Assembly: GCF_900637685.1 (NCBI RefSeq) | Contig: NZ_LR134388.1 | Coordinates: 1,809,501-1,873,500, forward strand | Length of the DNA: 64,000 nucleotides | Direction: 5' to 3' | From: Legionella sainthelensi | GTDB lineage: Bacteria > Pseudomonadota > Gammaproteobacteria > Legionellales > Legionellaceae | In this document: positions 53,160 to 62,367 of the stretch, piece after piece | Layout: every line of letters begins with the position of its first letter | Numbering within the stretch: the stretch's first letter is position 1 | Made by a program: the position numbers and the translations under genes | Notes under the pieces: generated by a model | The model's input: only the letters and a program-made list of their open reading frames with translations | What the model was told of the DNA's origin: nothing | Databases searched by the model: none

Positions 53160-53473
53160 GTGAATAAACCTAAATTTGAAACGTCTTTAGGTACATTGTA
53201 TGATGAATAACATTAAGTTTTTCTTACGTTTGTTTATCAGATTTTAGAGTTTCACTACGAAATATTTATAGCACGGTAATGATGGGTTGAGGTATGAAAC
53301 GGATGAATACCACGGCTTGTTCGTCTGTTAAGGTGTTTATTCTGTCTTGAATTTTTTTAGTGTCGCAGATAAGTTGTAACCCTGATAACAACAAATAGTT
53401 GAATTAAAAATATAAAATATCTCAGATAGCATTATACTTTGGTTAGGGAAAAAACGTTAAAGGAAGAAAATCA
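53160..53473. other. Non-coding gap between divergent effector candidate and adc
   Basis: About 314 bases with no gene. It contains the possible PmrA half-site on the minus strand (53209-53217) for the large gene. For the plus-strand decarboxylase TATACT lies at about 53433-53438 as a possible -10, but without a matching -35. Confidence 0.35.
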
Positions 53474-54214
53474 ATGAAAAAGTCAAAGATGGTCAATGAG
53501 TTTACTATGCCTGCGCCACGTTGGATCAGAACGTATCCTGCAGGGCCTTACCGGTTTATTAACCGCGAGTTTTTTATTATTACCTATGAAACTTTTCCTG
53601 AATTGCTTGAGGATATTCTGCCCCCCGGTCTAGAGCTACTTGAACCTTTTGTTAAGTTTGAATTTATCAGGATGCCTGATTCGACTGGCTTTGGGGACTA
53701 CACAGAATCGGGGCAAGTGATTCCCGTCCGCTATAAAGGAGAGGAAGGGGGCTTTACTATCTCTATGTTTCTTGATTGTCATGCACCTATTGCAGGAGGT
53801 CGAGAAATTTGGGGCTTTCCTAAAAAACTAGCGAAACCTAAATTATTTGTCGAAGAGGATGTGCTTATTGGTTTGTTAGATTATGGTAGTTTGCGTATTG
53901 CTACAGCAACTATGGGATACAAACATCATGAAATCGATCAAAATACTGTATTGGATTCATTGAAAAAACCTACCTTTCTTTTAAAAAATATACCAGGTGT
54001 TGATGGCACTCCTCAAGTGAATCAATTGACCCGAACCTATTTAGAGGATGTAACGGTCAAGGGTGCCTGGACTGGTCCAGGTAGTTTGGAACTCCATCCT
54101 CATGCATTGGCTCCTATTGCAGAGTTACCTGTTAAAAAAATTGTATCAGTAGTCCATTTTATTACGGATTTAACGTTACCTTATGGTACTGTAGTAGAGG
54201 ATTACTTGAGTTAG
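53474..54214 (+). CDS. adc: Acetoacetate decarboxylase
   Basis: ADC converts acetoacetate to acetone and CO2 through a Schiff base. The catalytic lysine pair is in [11 protein letters not shown], and an acidic pocket residue lies in [18 protein letters not shown]. Length 246 and the overall sequence fit the clostridial-type family. Legionella stores polyhydroxybutyrate, whose breakdown passes through acetoacetate, so this enzyme may open a branch of that pathway. AGGAAGAAA precedes the ATG. A patatin gene follows. Confidence 0.93.
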   Translation: MKKSKMVNEFTMPAPRWIRTYPAGPYRFINREFFIITYETFPELLEDILPPGLELLEPFVKFEFIRMPDSTGFGDYTESGQVIPVRYKGEEGGFTISMFLDCHAPIAGGREIWGFPKKLAKPKLFVEEDVLIGLLDYGSLRIATATMGYKHHEIDQNTVLDSLKKPTFLLKNIPGVDGTPQVNQLTRTYLEDVTVKGAWTGPGSLELHPHALAPIAELPVKKIVSVVHFITDLTLPYGTVVEDYLS

Positions 54215-54246
54215 ATTATAGAACGAAGCGGAGAGAATGTTGTTCA

Positions 54247-54378
54247 CTGCATTGACTTGATGCCCTTAATTGATGTCCCGAGTGTGTCCGAGAGATTCAA
54301 TTATACTAAGGGATTCCGGATCGTGCTAACATGTCTTGGGACGTAGAATTAAAAGTAGATTCCTTAAGTCAATGGCAG
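54247..54378. repeat. 132-base segment with imperfect terminal inverted repeats
   Basis: CTGCATTGACTT (54247-54258) is repeated in inverse as AAGTCAATGGCAG (54366-54378) with one extra base. Inside, GTCCCGAG-like and CTTGGGAC-like pieces also oppose each other, so the whole segment can fold into a long hairpin. It lies between adc and the patatin gene and could be a MITE-like insertion or a structured leader. Confidence 0.45.
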
Positions 54379-54471
54379 TATTTCTTGGCCGAATAGTCCG
54401 AGATAATGATTCGATAGCATGCATGAACTTTAGGACAGAGAGAGATTTATGCTATTGATAGGGAGATTGAA

Positions 54472-55494
54472 ATGCCTAAAAGAAAAAAAATAAATCTTGC
54501 TCTTCAAGGCGGCGGTGCTCATGGCGCTTTTACTTGGGGTTTATTGGATAAATTTCTTGAATCAAAATTGTTTACAATAGAAGGTATTTCAGCAACAAGC
54601 GCGGGCAGCATGAATGCAGCTGTCCTTGCATATGGTTTTTTGCAGGGAAGGGAAGAGGGGGCCAGGCAATCATTGTATGATTTTTGGCATGCGATGAGTG
54701 ATTATGGGAAAGTGTTTGGTATCACAGCAAAAACTCCTTTTGATTACTTTATAGAACCTTTTTTAAAGGCACCTCTTAATTTTTATTTATTTAATTCAAT
54801 AGCGAGTCTTTTTTCTCCTTATCAATTTAATCCTTTTAATTTTCATCCTATTCGAAATGTTTTAGAAAAGATAATTGATGTAGAGCAAATCAAAAATAAA
54901 AGTGCTATTAAGCTTTTTATATGCGCTACTAACGTTCAAACCGGTAAAATACGTATTTTTGATAATAACGAGTTATCTATAGATACTCTTTTAGCTTCCG
55001 CGTGTTTACCCCAATTATATCAATCAATTGAAGTCAATGGAGAGTTTTATTGGGATGGGGGTTATCTCGGTAACCCAGCTATTTTCCCCTTAATATACCA
55101 AACAAGCTGTAGAGATATTTTGATTTTTCATACAGTCCCAATCGTCCGTAACAATATTCCAAAAACTCCAGCAGAAATTGATTCTCGGGTAAGAGAAGTG
55201 TCTTTTAATTCTTCTTTAATGCGTGAAATGCGAGCCGTGGCTTTTGTGAGCAGTTTGATCACTCAAGGACAATTGAAAAAAGAATACGAAAAGGGCTATA
55301 AAAAGATATTTATGCATTGTATTCGTGCTGATGAAGACTTGCGTGATTTTCCCTTATCAACTGTTTATACCCCGGATTGGGAGTTTTTAGTGGCTATGAG
55401 GGACCTAGGAAGACAGGAAGCCAGTCTTTGGATTGAAAAAAATTATGAGAAGGTTGGAAAAAAAACGACTATCGATTTCGCAGAATGGTTATAG
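54472..55494 (+). CDS. Patatin-like phospholipase
   Basis: The 340-residue protein begins with the oxyanion loop LQGGGAHGAFTWG (about 11-23). Its nucleophile elbow ATSAGS has Ser43, with Ala in place of the first Gly of GxSxG, and the catalytic Asp195 lies in WDGGYLGNPA. No signal peptide. In L. pneumophila a similar patatin (PatD) is coupled to 3-hydroxybutyrate dehydrogenase. The neighbouring acetoacetate decarboxylase hints at the same metabolic link, although bdhA is not here. It may be a housekeeping lipase or a secreted effector. GGGAG precedes the ATG. Confidence 0.9.
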   Translation: MPKRKKINLALQGGGAHGAFTWGLLDKFLESKLFTIEGISATSAGSMNAAVLAYGFLQGREEGARQSLYDFWHAMSDYGKVFGITAKTPFDYFIEPFLKAPLNFYLFNSIASLFSPYQFNPFNFHPIRNVLEKIIDVEQIKNKSAIKLFICATNVQTGKIRIFDNNELSIDTLLASACLPQLYQSIEVNGEFYWDGGYLGNPAIFPLIYQTSCRDILIFHTVPIVRNNIPKTPAEIDSRVREVSFNSSLMREMRAVAFVSSLITQGQLKKEYEKGYKKIFMHCIRADEDLRDFPLSTVYTPDWEFLVAMRDLGRQEASLWIEKNYEKVGKKTTIDFAEWL

Positions 55495-55547
55495 GGGCAT
55501 TAGTCACTCAGTAAACCGTGTTTCGAATAACTTCCTCAAGGCCGTAT

Positions 55548-55913
55548 TCAAAAAATAAAGCTTGCTACAACAGCCCTGTGTTCGCTTAATAAAACATTGT
55601 AAGTGCGACAGGCTGCACCGATTGACATCGATTCAAGCCCAATTCGTTGTTGAGCAAGTTGTTTCATAATTGACAGAGGAGGCAGTTTTCCGGTATTTTC
55701 ATGGCCAATGATTATAATTTCCGGTTTGAATTGCGTTAATAAGTTCATGTAGACTTCATCAAGCTCTTGGATATTTTTAATGGATAGCTCACTGATGATT
55801 TCTGTTTTAGAAACAATGAAACTTTTCTCGTAAATAATGGAATTAATCTGAATTTTGTTATTACTATAAGCTTGCACTGCATGTAGTTCTGATTCTTCTA
55901 AATTGATATTCAT
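55548..55913 (-). CDS. Mth938-domain (NDUFAF3/DUF498-like) protein
   Basis: A small protein of 121 residues with the single-domain Mth938 fold. INSIIYEKSFIVSKTEII, PEIIIIGHENTGKLPPLSIMKQLAQQRIGLESMSIGAACRTYNVLLSEHR-type segments and a hydrophobic C-terminus match the DUF498 family. Mitochondrial relatives assist complex I assembly, and the bacterial role is unknown. It is divergent from alaC, with about 58 bases between start codons. Confidence 0.88.
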   Translation of the reverse strand: MNINLEESELHAVQAYSNNKIQINSIIYEKSFIVSKTEIISELSIKNIQELDEVYMNLLTQFKPEIIIIGHENTGKLPPLSIMKQLAQQRIGLESMSIGAACRTYNVLLSEHRAVVASFIF

Positions 55914-55971
55914 GGTTTTGGAAGGTTGATTGAGTTACAGTAGCTGTGAGTATACTACAGAGGTAGATATT

Positions 55972-57177
55972 ATGAATCAATTTCCACGAATTAACCGCTT
56001 ACCGCCCTATGTTTTTAACACATTAACGCAATTAAAAACAGAAGCACGAGCGCGTGGAGAGGATATCATTGATTTTGGAATGGGAAACCCTGATCAACCA
56101 ACACCTCCCCATATAGTGAATAAATTGATTGAAGCAGTGCAACGGCCAGATACTCACCGATACTCAATGTCTAAAGGAATTCCGCGACTAAGGCGAGCAA
56201 TGGCATCCTGGTATGCACGTAATTATAATGTACATTTAAATAGCGAAACGCAGATACTGGCAACTATTGGCTCAAAAGAAGGATTAGCTCATTTAGCATT
56301 GGCGATTAGTGGCCCTGGTGATACGATTTTAGTACCTGATCCAGCATACCCTATTCATACTTATGGATTTATTATTGCAGGGGCCAATGTAAAACAAATT
56401 CCACTCATAAACGAAACACAATTTTTAGCATCTGTGGAAGACACAATCAATAGAAGTTTACCTAAGCCTAAAGCTTTGGTGATTAATTTTCCTGCTAATC
56501 CAAGCACTCATTGTGTTGATTATGCTTTTTTTGAGCAAATAGTCGATTTAGCAAAAAAGCATGAAATTTGGGTGATTCATGATTTAGCTTATGCGGATAT
56601 TGTATTTGATGGCTACAAAGCACCTTCAATATTACAAGTTCCTGGTGCTGCCGATATCGCAATTGAAACCTATTCAATGTCTAAATCTTATAATATGCCA
56701 GGTTGGCGTGTCGGCTTTGCTTGTGGCAATGAAGAGCTTGTTGCAGCACTTACTCGAATTAAATCTTATTTAGATTATGGCACGTTTACACCAATCCAAG
56801 TTGCCGCAATTGCCGCATTAGAAGGTTCTGACGAATGTGTGCGAGAGATTAGAGATCTTTACGAGAAACGTCGTAATATTCTTTGTGATGGTTTAAATGA
56901 ACTGGGCTGGACAGTAGAGCGTCCTAAAGCCACTATGTTTGTTTGGGCACCTATTCCTTCACATTATAAGCACATGGGTTCACTTGAGTTTAGTAAGTAC
57001 TTATTGCAAGAAGCACATGTTGCTGTATCACCTGGAATAGGATTTGGTCAACAAGGAGATGGTTATGTTCGTTTTGGGCTCATAGAAAATAAAGATCGTA
57101 TGCGTCAAGCATTAAGAAATATAAAAGCATTATTTAAAAAAGATGGACTGACTAAGGCCCCAAAAGTATGTATGTAG
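55972..57177 (+). CDS. alaC: Alanine transaminase AlaC
   Basis: Class I PLP aminotransferase making alanine from pyruvate and glutamate. [11 protein letters not shown] near the N-terminus, [12 protein letters not shown] and the PLP lysine in [19 protein letters not shown] are present, and the C-terminal Arg lies in [13 protein letters not shown]. The sequence is closest to E. coli AlaC (YfdZ). The ATG at 55972 ([15 protein letters not shown]) follows GAGGTAG and matches the family start, while the frame begins at 55930. It overlaps the next gene by ten bases. Confidence 0.94.
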   Translation: MNQFPRINRLPPYVFNTLTQLKTEARARGEDIIDFGMGNPDQPTPPHIVNKLIEAVQRPDTHRYSMSKGIPRLRRAMASWYARNYNVHLNSETQILATIGSKEGLAHLALAISGPGDTILVPDPAYPIHTYGFIIAGANVKQIPLINETQFLASVEDTINRSLPKPKALVINFPANPSTHCVDYAFFEQIVDLAKKHEIWVIHDLAYADIVFDGYKAPSILQVPGAADIAIETYSMSKSYNMPGWRVGFACGNEELVAALTRIKSYLDYGTFTPIQVAAIAALEGSDECVREIRDLYEKRRNILCDGLNELGWTVERPKATMFVWAPIPSHYKHMGSLEFSKYLLQEAHVAVSPGIGFGQQGDGYVRFGLIENKDRMRQALRNIKALFKKDGLTKAPKVCM

Positions 57178-57977
57178 TGATTGATTCTGAATGTAATGTT
57201 ATTCCAGAGCGTGCGACATTATTAACGTCAGAAGGAAATGCACTACTTAATTTTTTACGGTGCCTTGATTATGATCCATCTGATCCTCCTTTTGCTGATC
57301 TGTTAAGACAGTACCATCACCTAGAAGGTGAGTGGCTTGTTTTGAGTCCCGTTCATTGGATAGCAACCCATAATGACGCCATGATTACGGGTTGTGGTAA
57401 AGATCTACACATTCAAGAGAGCGATGCTAAATTATGGTTCGAATTATTGTCGCAATATCTTGCTGAGGAAGGTAAACTTCTTCATTATCATAATCCAGAA
57501 ACATGGTTGTTTTATAATGATAAAAAGCATTTATTGCGCTCTAAGCCAGTGCAGCATCTATTGAATCAATCATTGATGCCTGAATTAGCACAATTAGATA
57601 CTACAATGTATTGGCAAAAGTTTTTAACTGAATGCCAAATGCTTTTTGCGTCTAGACCTAATCATTCTTTAATTAATGGATTATGGGTTTGGGGAAATGC
57701 TCAACTTAAGGATAAAAAAACGATTGCTATTTGTGCTGATGAACAATTTTTACCATGGGCAAAAATTTGTGGGGCAAACGTGAGTTTGTATCACCCTTCG
57801 TTAGCACTTAAGGACTATAAAATTTTATTGCTCACCGAGTATTCTATGCTCAGTGAACTGCATCAAGAAGAACTAAAAAAAATGACAGTCCATTGGTATT
57901 GGAATAATGCGGCATATATCCAATTTTCTGGTGGTTGGCTTGTTCATTTGTGGAGAAAACTTATCCATGCTTATTAA
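57168..57977 (+). CDS. Conserved hypothetical protein upstream of recJ (COG4255-like)
   Basis: A 269-residue soluble protein starting [41 protein letters not shown] and the C-terminal [23 protein letters not shown] are recognisable from a conserved family beside recJ in other gammaproteobacteria. It is sometimes labelled phosphoglycerate-mutase related. I see no catalytic signature that would confirm this. It overlaps alaC by ten bases and recJ by eleven, so the three are translationally coupled. Confidence 0.75.
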   Translation: MYVVIDSECNVIPERATLLTSEGNALLNFLRCLDYDPSDPPFADLLRQYHHLEGEWLVLSPVHWIATHNDAMITGCGKDLHIQESDAKLWFELLSQYLAEEGKLLHYHNPETWLFYNDKKHLLRSKPVQHLLNQSLMPELAQLDTTMYWQKFLTECQMLFASRPNHSLINGLWVWGNAQLKDKKTIAICADEQFLPWAKICGANVSLYHPSLALKDYKILLLTEYSMLSELHQEELKKMTVHWYWNNAAYIQFSGGWLVHLWRKLIHAY

Positions 57978-59721
57978 ACAGCGTGTGCAACCAAAACACT
58001 CACTCAGCATCCCTAATTTGCCTGAAGTCCTTAAGAGGATTTTTGCTTCTCGAGGCATAACCGAAATATCACAATTGGATAAGCAATTACAAGCTTTATT
58101 ACCTTTTGATACGTTAAAGGGAATTGATGCTGCATGTTTGCGATTAGAAACCGCTTTACGCGAACAGCAGCGTATTATAATTATTGGTGATTTTGATGCC
58201 GATGGGGCGACTTCAACCGCACTTGCTATTACTGCTTTACGTGCTATGGGTGCCCAGTTTATTGATTATTTAGTGCCTAACAGGTTTGAGTTTGGCTATG
58301 GCTTAACTCCTCAAATCGTCGATGTGGCTAACAAGTGGAAACCCGCTCTTATTATTACTGTAGATAATGGCATTGCTAGTTTTGATGGGGTTGAAAGGGC
58401 GAATCAATTAGGCATAGATGTTTTAATCACCGATCATCATTTGTCAGCGGAAAGCATTCCTAATGCTTGCGCGATTGTGAATCCTAATCAACCGGGTTGC
58501 CAATTTCCCAGTAAATCCATTGCCGGAGTTGGAGTTATTTTTTATGTCATGTTGGCTCTTCGCAGACATTTGGTGAATACCAATTGGTTTCAAAAAATGA
58601 ATATTGCTGAGCCGAACATGGCAAGTTTTTTGGATTTAGTTGCTTTAGGGACTGTTGCTGATGTAGTTGGACTTGATCAAAACAATCGCATTATGGTCAA
58701 CCAAGGAATGGCAAGAATACGCCAAGGTCTAGGTCGTGTGGGAATTAAAGCCTTAATTGAAGTATCGGGGCGTGAATATGCACGATTAAGAGAGTCTGAT
58801 TTAGGGTTCGCTATTGCGCCAAGGCTCAATGCTGCTGGAAGATTAGATGATATGGCTTTGGGAATAGAATGCTTAATTAGCACGGATGAGCAACAAGCAA
58901 GAAAATATTGCCAGCAATTAGATGAACTCAATGAAGAAAGAAAACAAATTGAAGTCGAAATGAAAGAGCAAGCGCTGCTTGTTTTGGAAAAACTTGCCCT
59001 GGATGCTGATTATAACAGTACTCATTTACCTATTGCTTTATGTCTTTTTGATAAAACCTGGCATCAAGGAGTGATTGGTATTTTGGCCGGACGGATGAAA
59101 GAGCGCTATCACCGTCCAGTTATTGCTTTTGCTGCAGTAAGTGACGATGAATTAAAAGGTTCAGCACGGTCTATTTCAGATTTAAATATTAGAGATGTAC
59201 TCGCTGCAATAGATAAGGATCATCCTGGCCTCATTAAGAAATTTGGGGGGCATGCTATGGCTGCTGGTTTAAGCATTCATCCCAACTCTCTTAGGGCTTT
59301 TCGTGAGGCATTTGTTTTAGAAGTGGGGCGGCATGTTGATTTATCTCAATGCGAAGGCGAAATACTCACTGATGGCCCATTGCAACCCAACGAATTGACT
59401 CTTGAGGTCGCCCAATTAATACAGCAGGCTGGTCCATGGGGGCAACAATTTGCTGAGCCTATTTTTGATAATATTTTTGAGGTTCTTGAGCAGCGTTTAG
59501 TAGGAAAAAATCATTTAAAAATGACCTTAATTGAAACGCAAAGTAAGCAGCAGTTTGATGCGATTGCTTTTAATATAGATCTCAAACTGTGGCCAAATTA
59601 CCGAGTAAAATATATTCATGCCGCATATAAATTGGATATTAATTTTTTTCAAGGGCGTACACGGTTACAATTGTTAATTCAGGTAATGAATAGTGTCAAT
59701 CATCCTGCGAGTGTTGTCTAA
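57967..59721 (+). CDS. recJ: Single-stranded-DNA-specific exonuclease RecJ
   Basis: RecJ degrades 5' single-stranded ends in RecF-pathway and mismatch repair. DHH-family motifs: IGDFDADGATSTALA (motif I), VDNGIAS, DVLITDHHLS (DHH) and LVALGTVADVVGL, followed by the DHHA1 motif GGHAMAAGLSI. The OB-fold linker domain is at the C-terminus. The ATG at 57967 ([13 protein letters not shown]) gives 584 residues, near the E. coli length. The frame start at 57907 lies inside the previous gene. Confidence 0.95.
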   Translation: MLIKQRVQPKHSLSIPNLPEVLKRIFASRGITEISQLDKQLQALLPFDTLKGIDAACLRLETALREQQRIIIIGDFDADGATSTALAITALRAMGAQFIDYLVPNRFEFGYGLTPQIVDVANKWKPALIITVDNGIASFDGVERANQLGIDVLITDHHLSAESIPNACAIVNPNQPGCQFPSKSIAGVGVIFYVMLALRRHLVNTNWFQKMNIAEPNMASFLDLVALGTVADVVGLDQNNRIMVNQGMARIRQGLGRVGIKALIEVSGREYARLRESDLGFAIAPRLNAAGRLDDMALGIECLISTDEQQARKYCQQLDELNEERKQIEVEMKEQALLVLEKLALDADYNSTHLPIALCLFDKTWHQGVIGILAGRMKERYHRPVIAFAAVSDDELKGSARSISDLNIRDVLAAIDKDHPGLIKKFGGHAMAAGLSIHPNSLRAFREAFVLEVGRHVDLSQCEGEILTDGPLQPNELTLEVAQLIQQAGPWGQQFAEPIFDNIFEVLEQRLVGKNHLKMTLIETQSKQQFDAIAFNIDLKLWPNYRVKYIHAAYKLDINFFQGRTRLQLLIQVMNSVNHPASVV

Positions 59722-59786
59722 TATGTTATGTTGGAACCCTTTAAAATCCTATTTTGCTTCAGAATTCACATTATTTAATAAATTTT

Positions 59787-60512
59787 TTATTGATGAATTA
59801 CAGTACATTCTTGTTCTGCGACAAAATCATCAGCTTCTTTTAGAATTCGATGCATCTCTTCAAACACCGCAGAACCATGTTGGGTAAAAGTGAAAAACGA
59901 TGGCCTTTGGTTTGGATTAGAAGGATGGTAAATTGCAGAAAAACCATATTCTTTAGCACCATAAATATTTATTTGCGAATCATCAATCAATGCGATTTGT
60001 GATCGATTAATAAGTGCGAATTTATTTTGTAAATGAGGAAATAGATATTCCAGGTAATCACTTTTATCAAGATACTTAATTTCCTGTAATTGATTCTGTC
60101 TATTGTAAAATCCACTAAGATCAGGAACTAATTGGCTTGTCACTTTTTCGCCAAAAAAGTGTTTAAAAACATTGTTAATAAATTTTTCACCATCATAAGT
60201 GGCATTCGTTAAAAAAATAATAGAAATCAATGGAATGTCATCATTTGATTGCTTCTTATAGCGTTCATTGATGGTAATAATTTCTTCAAAAAATGTTTTC
60301 CATTCAAGTCTTCTAAATGCTGTTGCTTTTTTCCATAATAACCCAGGAGTCAATTCTGGTTTATCGATTATACCCAAGGCGCTTTGGCTTAAAGATCGTT
60401 CAGCACTTTTTGATAAATTGTGTGGCTCATCTTCATCCAATTGAATGCTTGCGAGATTTTCATCAATATCTAAAACAAAGAGACGACGCTGTGATAATTT
60501 TGCGTTTTTCAT
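59787..60512 (-). CDS. HAD-like phosphatase-fold protein, effector candidate
   Basis: A 241-residue protein with haloacid-dehalogenase motifs in order: LFVLDIDENLAS (Asp-x-Asp), IFLTNATYDG (motif II Thr), and ALIDDSQINIYGAKEYGFSAIY (acidic motif IV). There is no signal peptide. The C-terminus FEEMHRILKEADDFVAEQE is Glu-rich and fits an E-block Dot/Icm signal. ATG 60512 is preferred because AAGGA stands five bases upstream. The frame begins at 60545. It is alone between recJ and a gene remnant. A metabolic HAD phosphatase is the alternative. Confidence 0.7.
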   Translation of the reverse strand: MKNAKLSQRRLFVLDIDENLASIQLDEDEPHNLSKSAERSLSQSALGIIDKPELTPGLLWKKATAFRRLEWKTFFEEIITINERYKKQSNDDIPLISIIFLTNATYDGEKFINNVFKHFFGEKVTSQLVPDLSGFYNRQNQLQEIKYLDKSDYLEYLFPHLQNKFALINRSQIALIDDSQINIYGAKEYGFSAIYHPSNPNQRPSFFTFTQHGSAVFEEMHRILKEADDFVAEQECTVIHQ

Positions 60513-60823
60513 ATGCATCCTTGTTACTATGTTCACAAAATCCAAGAGACGGCAAAGCGAGCCTCAGCTTGTATAAAATAATTTTTGTTACAAAATTGAA
60601 AAACATCAGTGCAAGAGACATTCTGTCTGCTTTAGGTTATATAAGGAAGCACGATGTTTGCACTAATGTTATATATTCTTGGATATTAAGGATTAATGCA
60701 ACCCGTAAATTTTCTTAAGGACTTGCCTTTAGCCCTGTTTGACCTTACTGGTTTTTAGTGAGTAAGATGCCTCTTTATGATTCTGTTGCAGCAAGAGAGA
60801 AACAGCTTCTACATTATTACGTT

Positions 60824-61093
60824 TTACAGTCTAGATGAGTACTTATTTTGCGCATTAATATCTGCGCTAAGACTTTTCTCTAATAATTTCTGAAGGGTTT
60901 GGTTCTCATTCTTTAGAAAAGTTTGTTCCAGAGTGTTCAGTTCGTTTTCTGTAGGTATTTTCTTTAACGCATCTAATATTTGGCTAATCCCATTTTCTGC
61001 GAGAGATAAGATATCATGTTCTTCAATTAATTGGTGTGCTTTATTGAGTACCTTGTTATACCCAGGTGCCCTGTTTCCAAAGCACGCGTGAAT
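60824..61093 (-). pseudogene. C-terminal remnant of an unknown gene
   Basis: One minus-strand frame stays open for about 88 codons, with natural composition and coiled-coil-like helices (KVLNKAHQLIEEHDILSL, then LNTLEQTFLKNENQTLQKLLE), ending in TAA at 60824-60826. It has no start codon or ribosome binding site and is cut by a stop at its 5' side. It looks like the tail of a lost effector-type gene. The rest of 60546-61239 shows no other gene. Confidence 0.5.
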
Positions 61094-61239
61094 GAACTAA
61101 TTAATAAATTCTATGACACACTTTAGCGCTTATTAAAATTTAGGGATGTTTTCTAGAAATCTAAAAGTGCAATTTAAATTGCGGAGACTTAAGCAATCTA
61201 ATAATCTCCGAGACTAAAACGATGACCCCCACCCTAATT

Positions 61240-61268
61240 TTGTACCAAATTGAAAGATCGGTTATAAT
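61240..61268 (+). promoter_or_regulatory. Sigma-70 promoter of dusA
   Basis: TTGTAC (61240-61245) and TATAAT (61263-61268) are separated by exactly 17 bases and lie 24 bases before the dusA start codon. This predicts a very short leader. Confidence 0.7.
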
Positions 61269-61292
61269 CATGGTTTTTAATTAAATATAATA

Positions 61293-62282
61293 GTGTCCCA
61301 GATTTTATTTTCTTCTTTAGCTATAGCGCCGATGATTGACTGGACTTACGGACATTTTCGGGTATTGATGCGTATGCTTGCACCTAATGCGCTTTTGTAT
61401 ACGGAAATGCAAACTACAGGGGCTGTATGCAATAATCCTATCCGCTCATTGCAATTTAATAAAAAGGAACATCCTATTGCATTGCAACTAGGCGGTTCTG
61501 AACCAACTCTTTTAGCTGAGTGTGCCAGACGAGCAGCCCAAGAAGGTTATGATGAAGTCAACATTAATTTAGGTTGTCCTAGTGACAAAGTTCAGGCTGG
61601 AAATTTTGGTGCATGTTTAATGAAAGAACCAGAAAAAGTAGGGGATTGTATTCGTGCAATGAGAGAGGCAGTAAATATACCTGTTACTGCAAAGACACGA
61701 ATAGGAATAGACCACCAAGACAGCTATGAATTTTTTAGTAATTTTGTACATCAATTAATTGAAGCAGGTGCACAAAAGATAATTGTGCATGCTCGTAAAG
61801 CTTGGTTGCAAGGTTTAAACCCAAAGCAAAACCGAACCATTCCTCCTGTTCATTACGATTATGTTTATCGCTTGAAAAAAGAAATTCCCGATATCCCCAT
61901 TGTAATTAATGGCAATATATTGAATTTAAATGAAATTAAAGAGCATCTGTCCTATGTAGATGGAGTGATGCTTGGGCGCTTGGCTTGTGATAATCCATTT
62001 CAGATCGCAGCAATACATCATGGACTCTATCCTGAAGTACCTAATAGATCCCGTAGTCAAGTATTTAATGATTATGTAGAGTATTTGCTGAATGAGTTTT
62101 ATCAAGGAGCATCTCTTAGTTTGCTGATTAAGCCCATATTTAATCTAAGTTTTGGCTTACCTGGGGCGAGTCAATGGAAAAGAAAATTAATGGAAATTTT
62201 GCAAACTAAGAATATCCACTTGTTTGAACAATTAAGCCAGTACTTGTTAGAAATTGAAAATAAACATTCAATATTCACTTAA
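61293..62282 (+). CDS. dusA: tRNA-dihydrouridine(20/20a) synthase
   Basis: DusA reduces uridines 20 and 20a in the tRNA D-loop with FMN and NADPH. AIAPMIDWTYGHFR and LLYTEMQTTGAV at the N-terminus, INLGCPSDKVQAGNFGACLMKEP with the catalytic Cys, KTRIGIDHQDSYEF and VHARKAWLQGLNPKQNR are DusA-type signatures. The start codon is GTG at 61293. Length 329 matches E. coli DusA. secA follows after 85 bases. Confidence 0.95.
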   Translation: MSQILFSSLAIAPMIDWTYGHFRVLMRMLAPNALLYTEMQTTGAVCNNPIRSLQFNKKEHPIALQLGGSEPTLLAECARRAAQEGYDEVNINLGCPSDKVQAGNFGACLMKEPEKVGDCIRAMREAVNIPVTAKTRIGIDHQDSYEFFSNFVHQLIEAGAQKIIVHARKAWLQGLNPKQNRTIPPVHYDYVYRLKKEIPDIPIVINGNILNLNEIKEHLSYVDGVMLGRLACDNPFQIAAIHHGLYPEVPNRSRSQVFNDYVEYLLNEFYQGASLSLLIKPIFNLSFGLPGASQWKRKLMEILQTKNIHLFEQLSQYLLEIENKHSIFT

Positions 62283-62367
62283 ATTAAAGGTATTCATAGT
62301 ATTTTTTTCGAATTTTTAGTACATTAACAAATTTGTTATTTGAAATCTCCAGAGGATTATTTAGGCC

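Noticed and set aside
60317..60718. Plus-strand frame of 133 codons near the HAD gene
   Set aside because: It overlaps the HAD-like gene in antisense, and the non-overlapping part has no recognisable product.
61215..61262. TGACCCCCACCC-like sequence before dusA as an insertion-sequence end
   Set aside because: It faintly recalls IS21-type ends, but there is no transposase, opposite end or target duplication.
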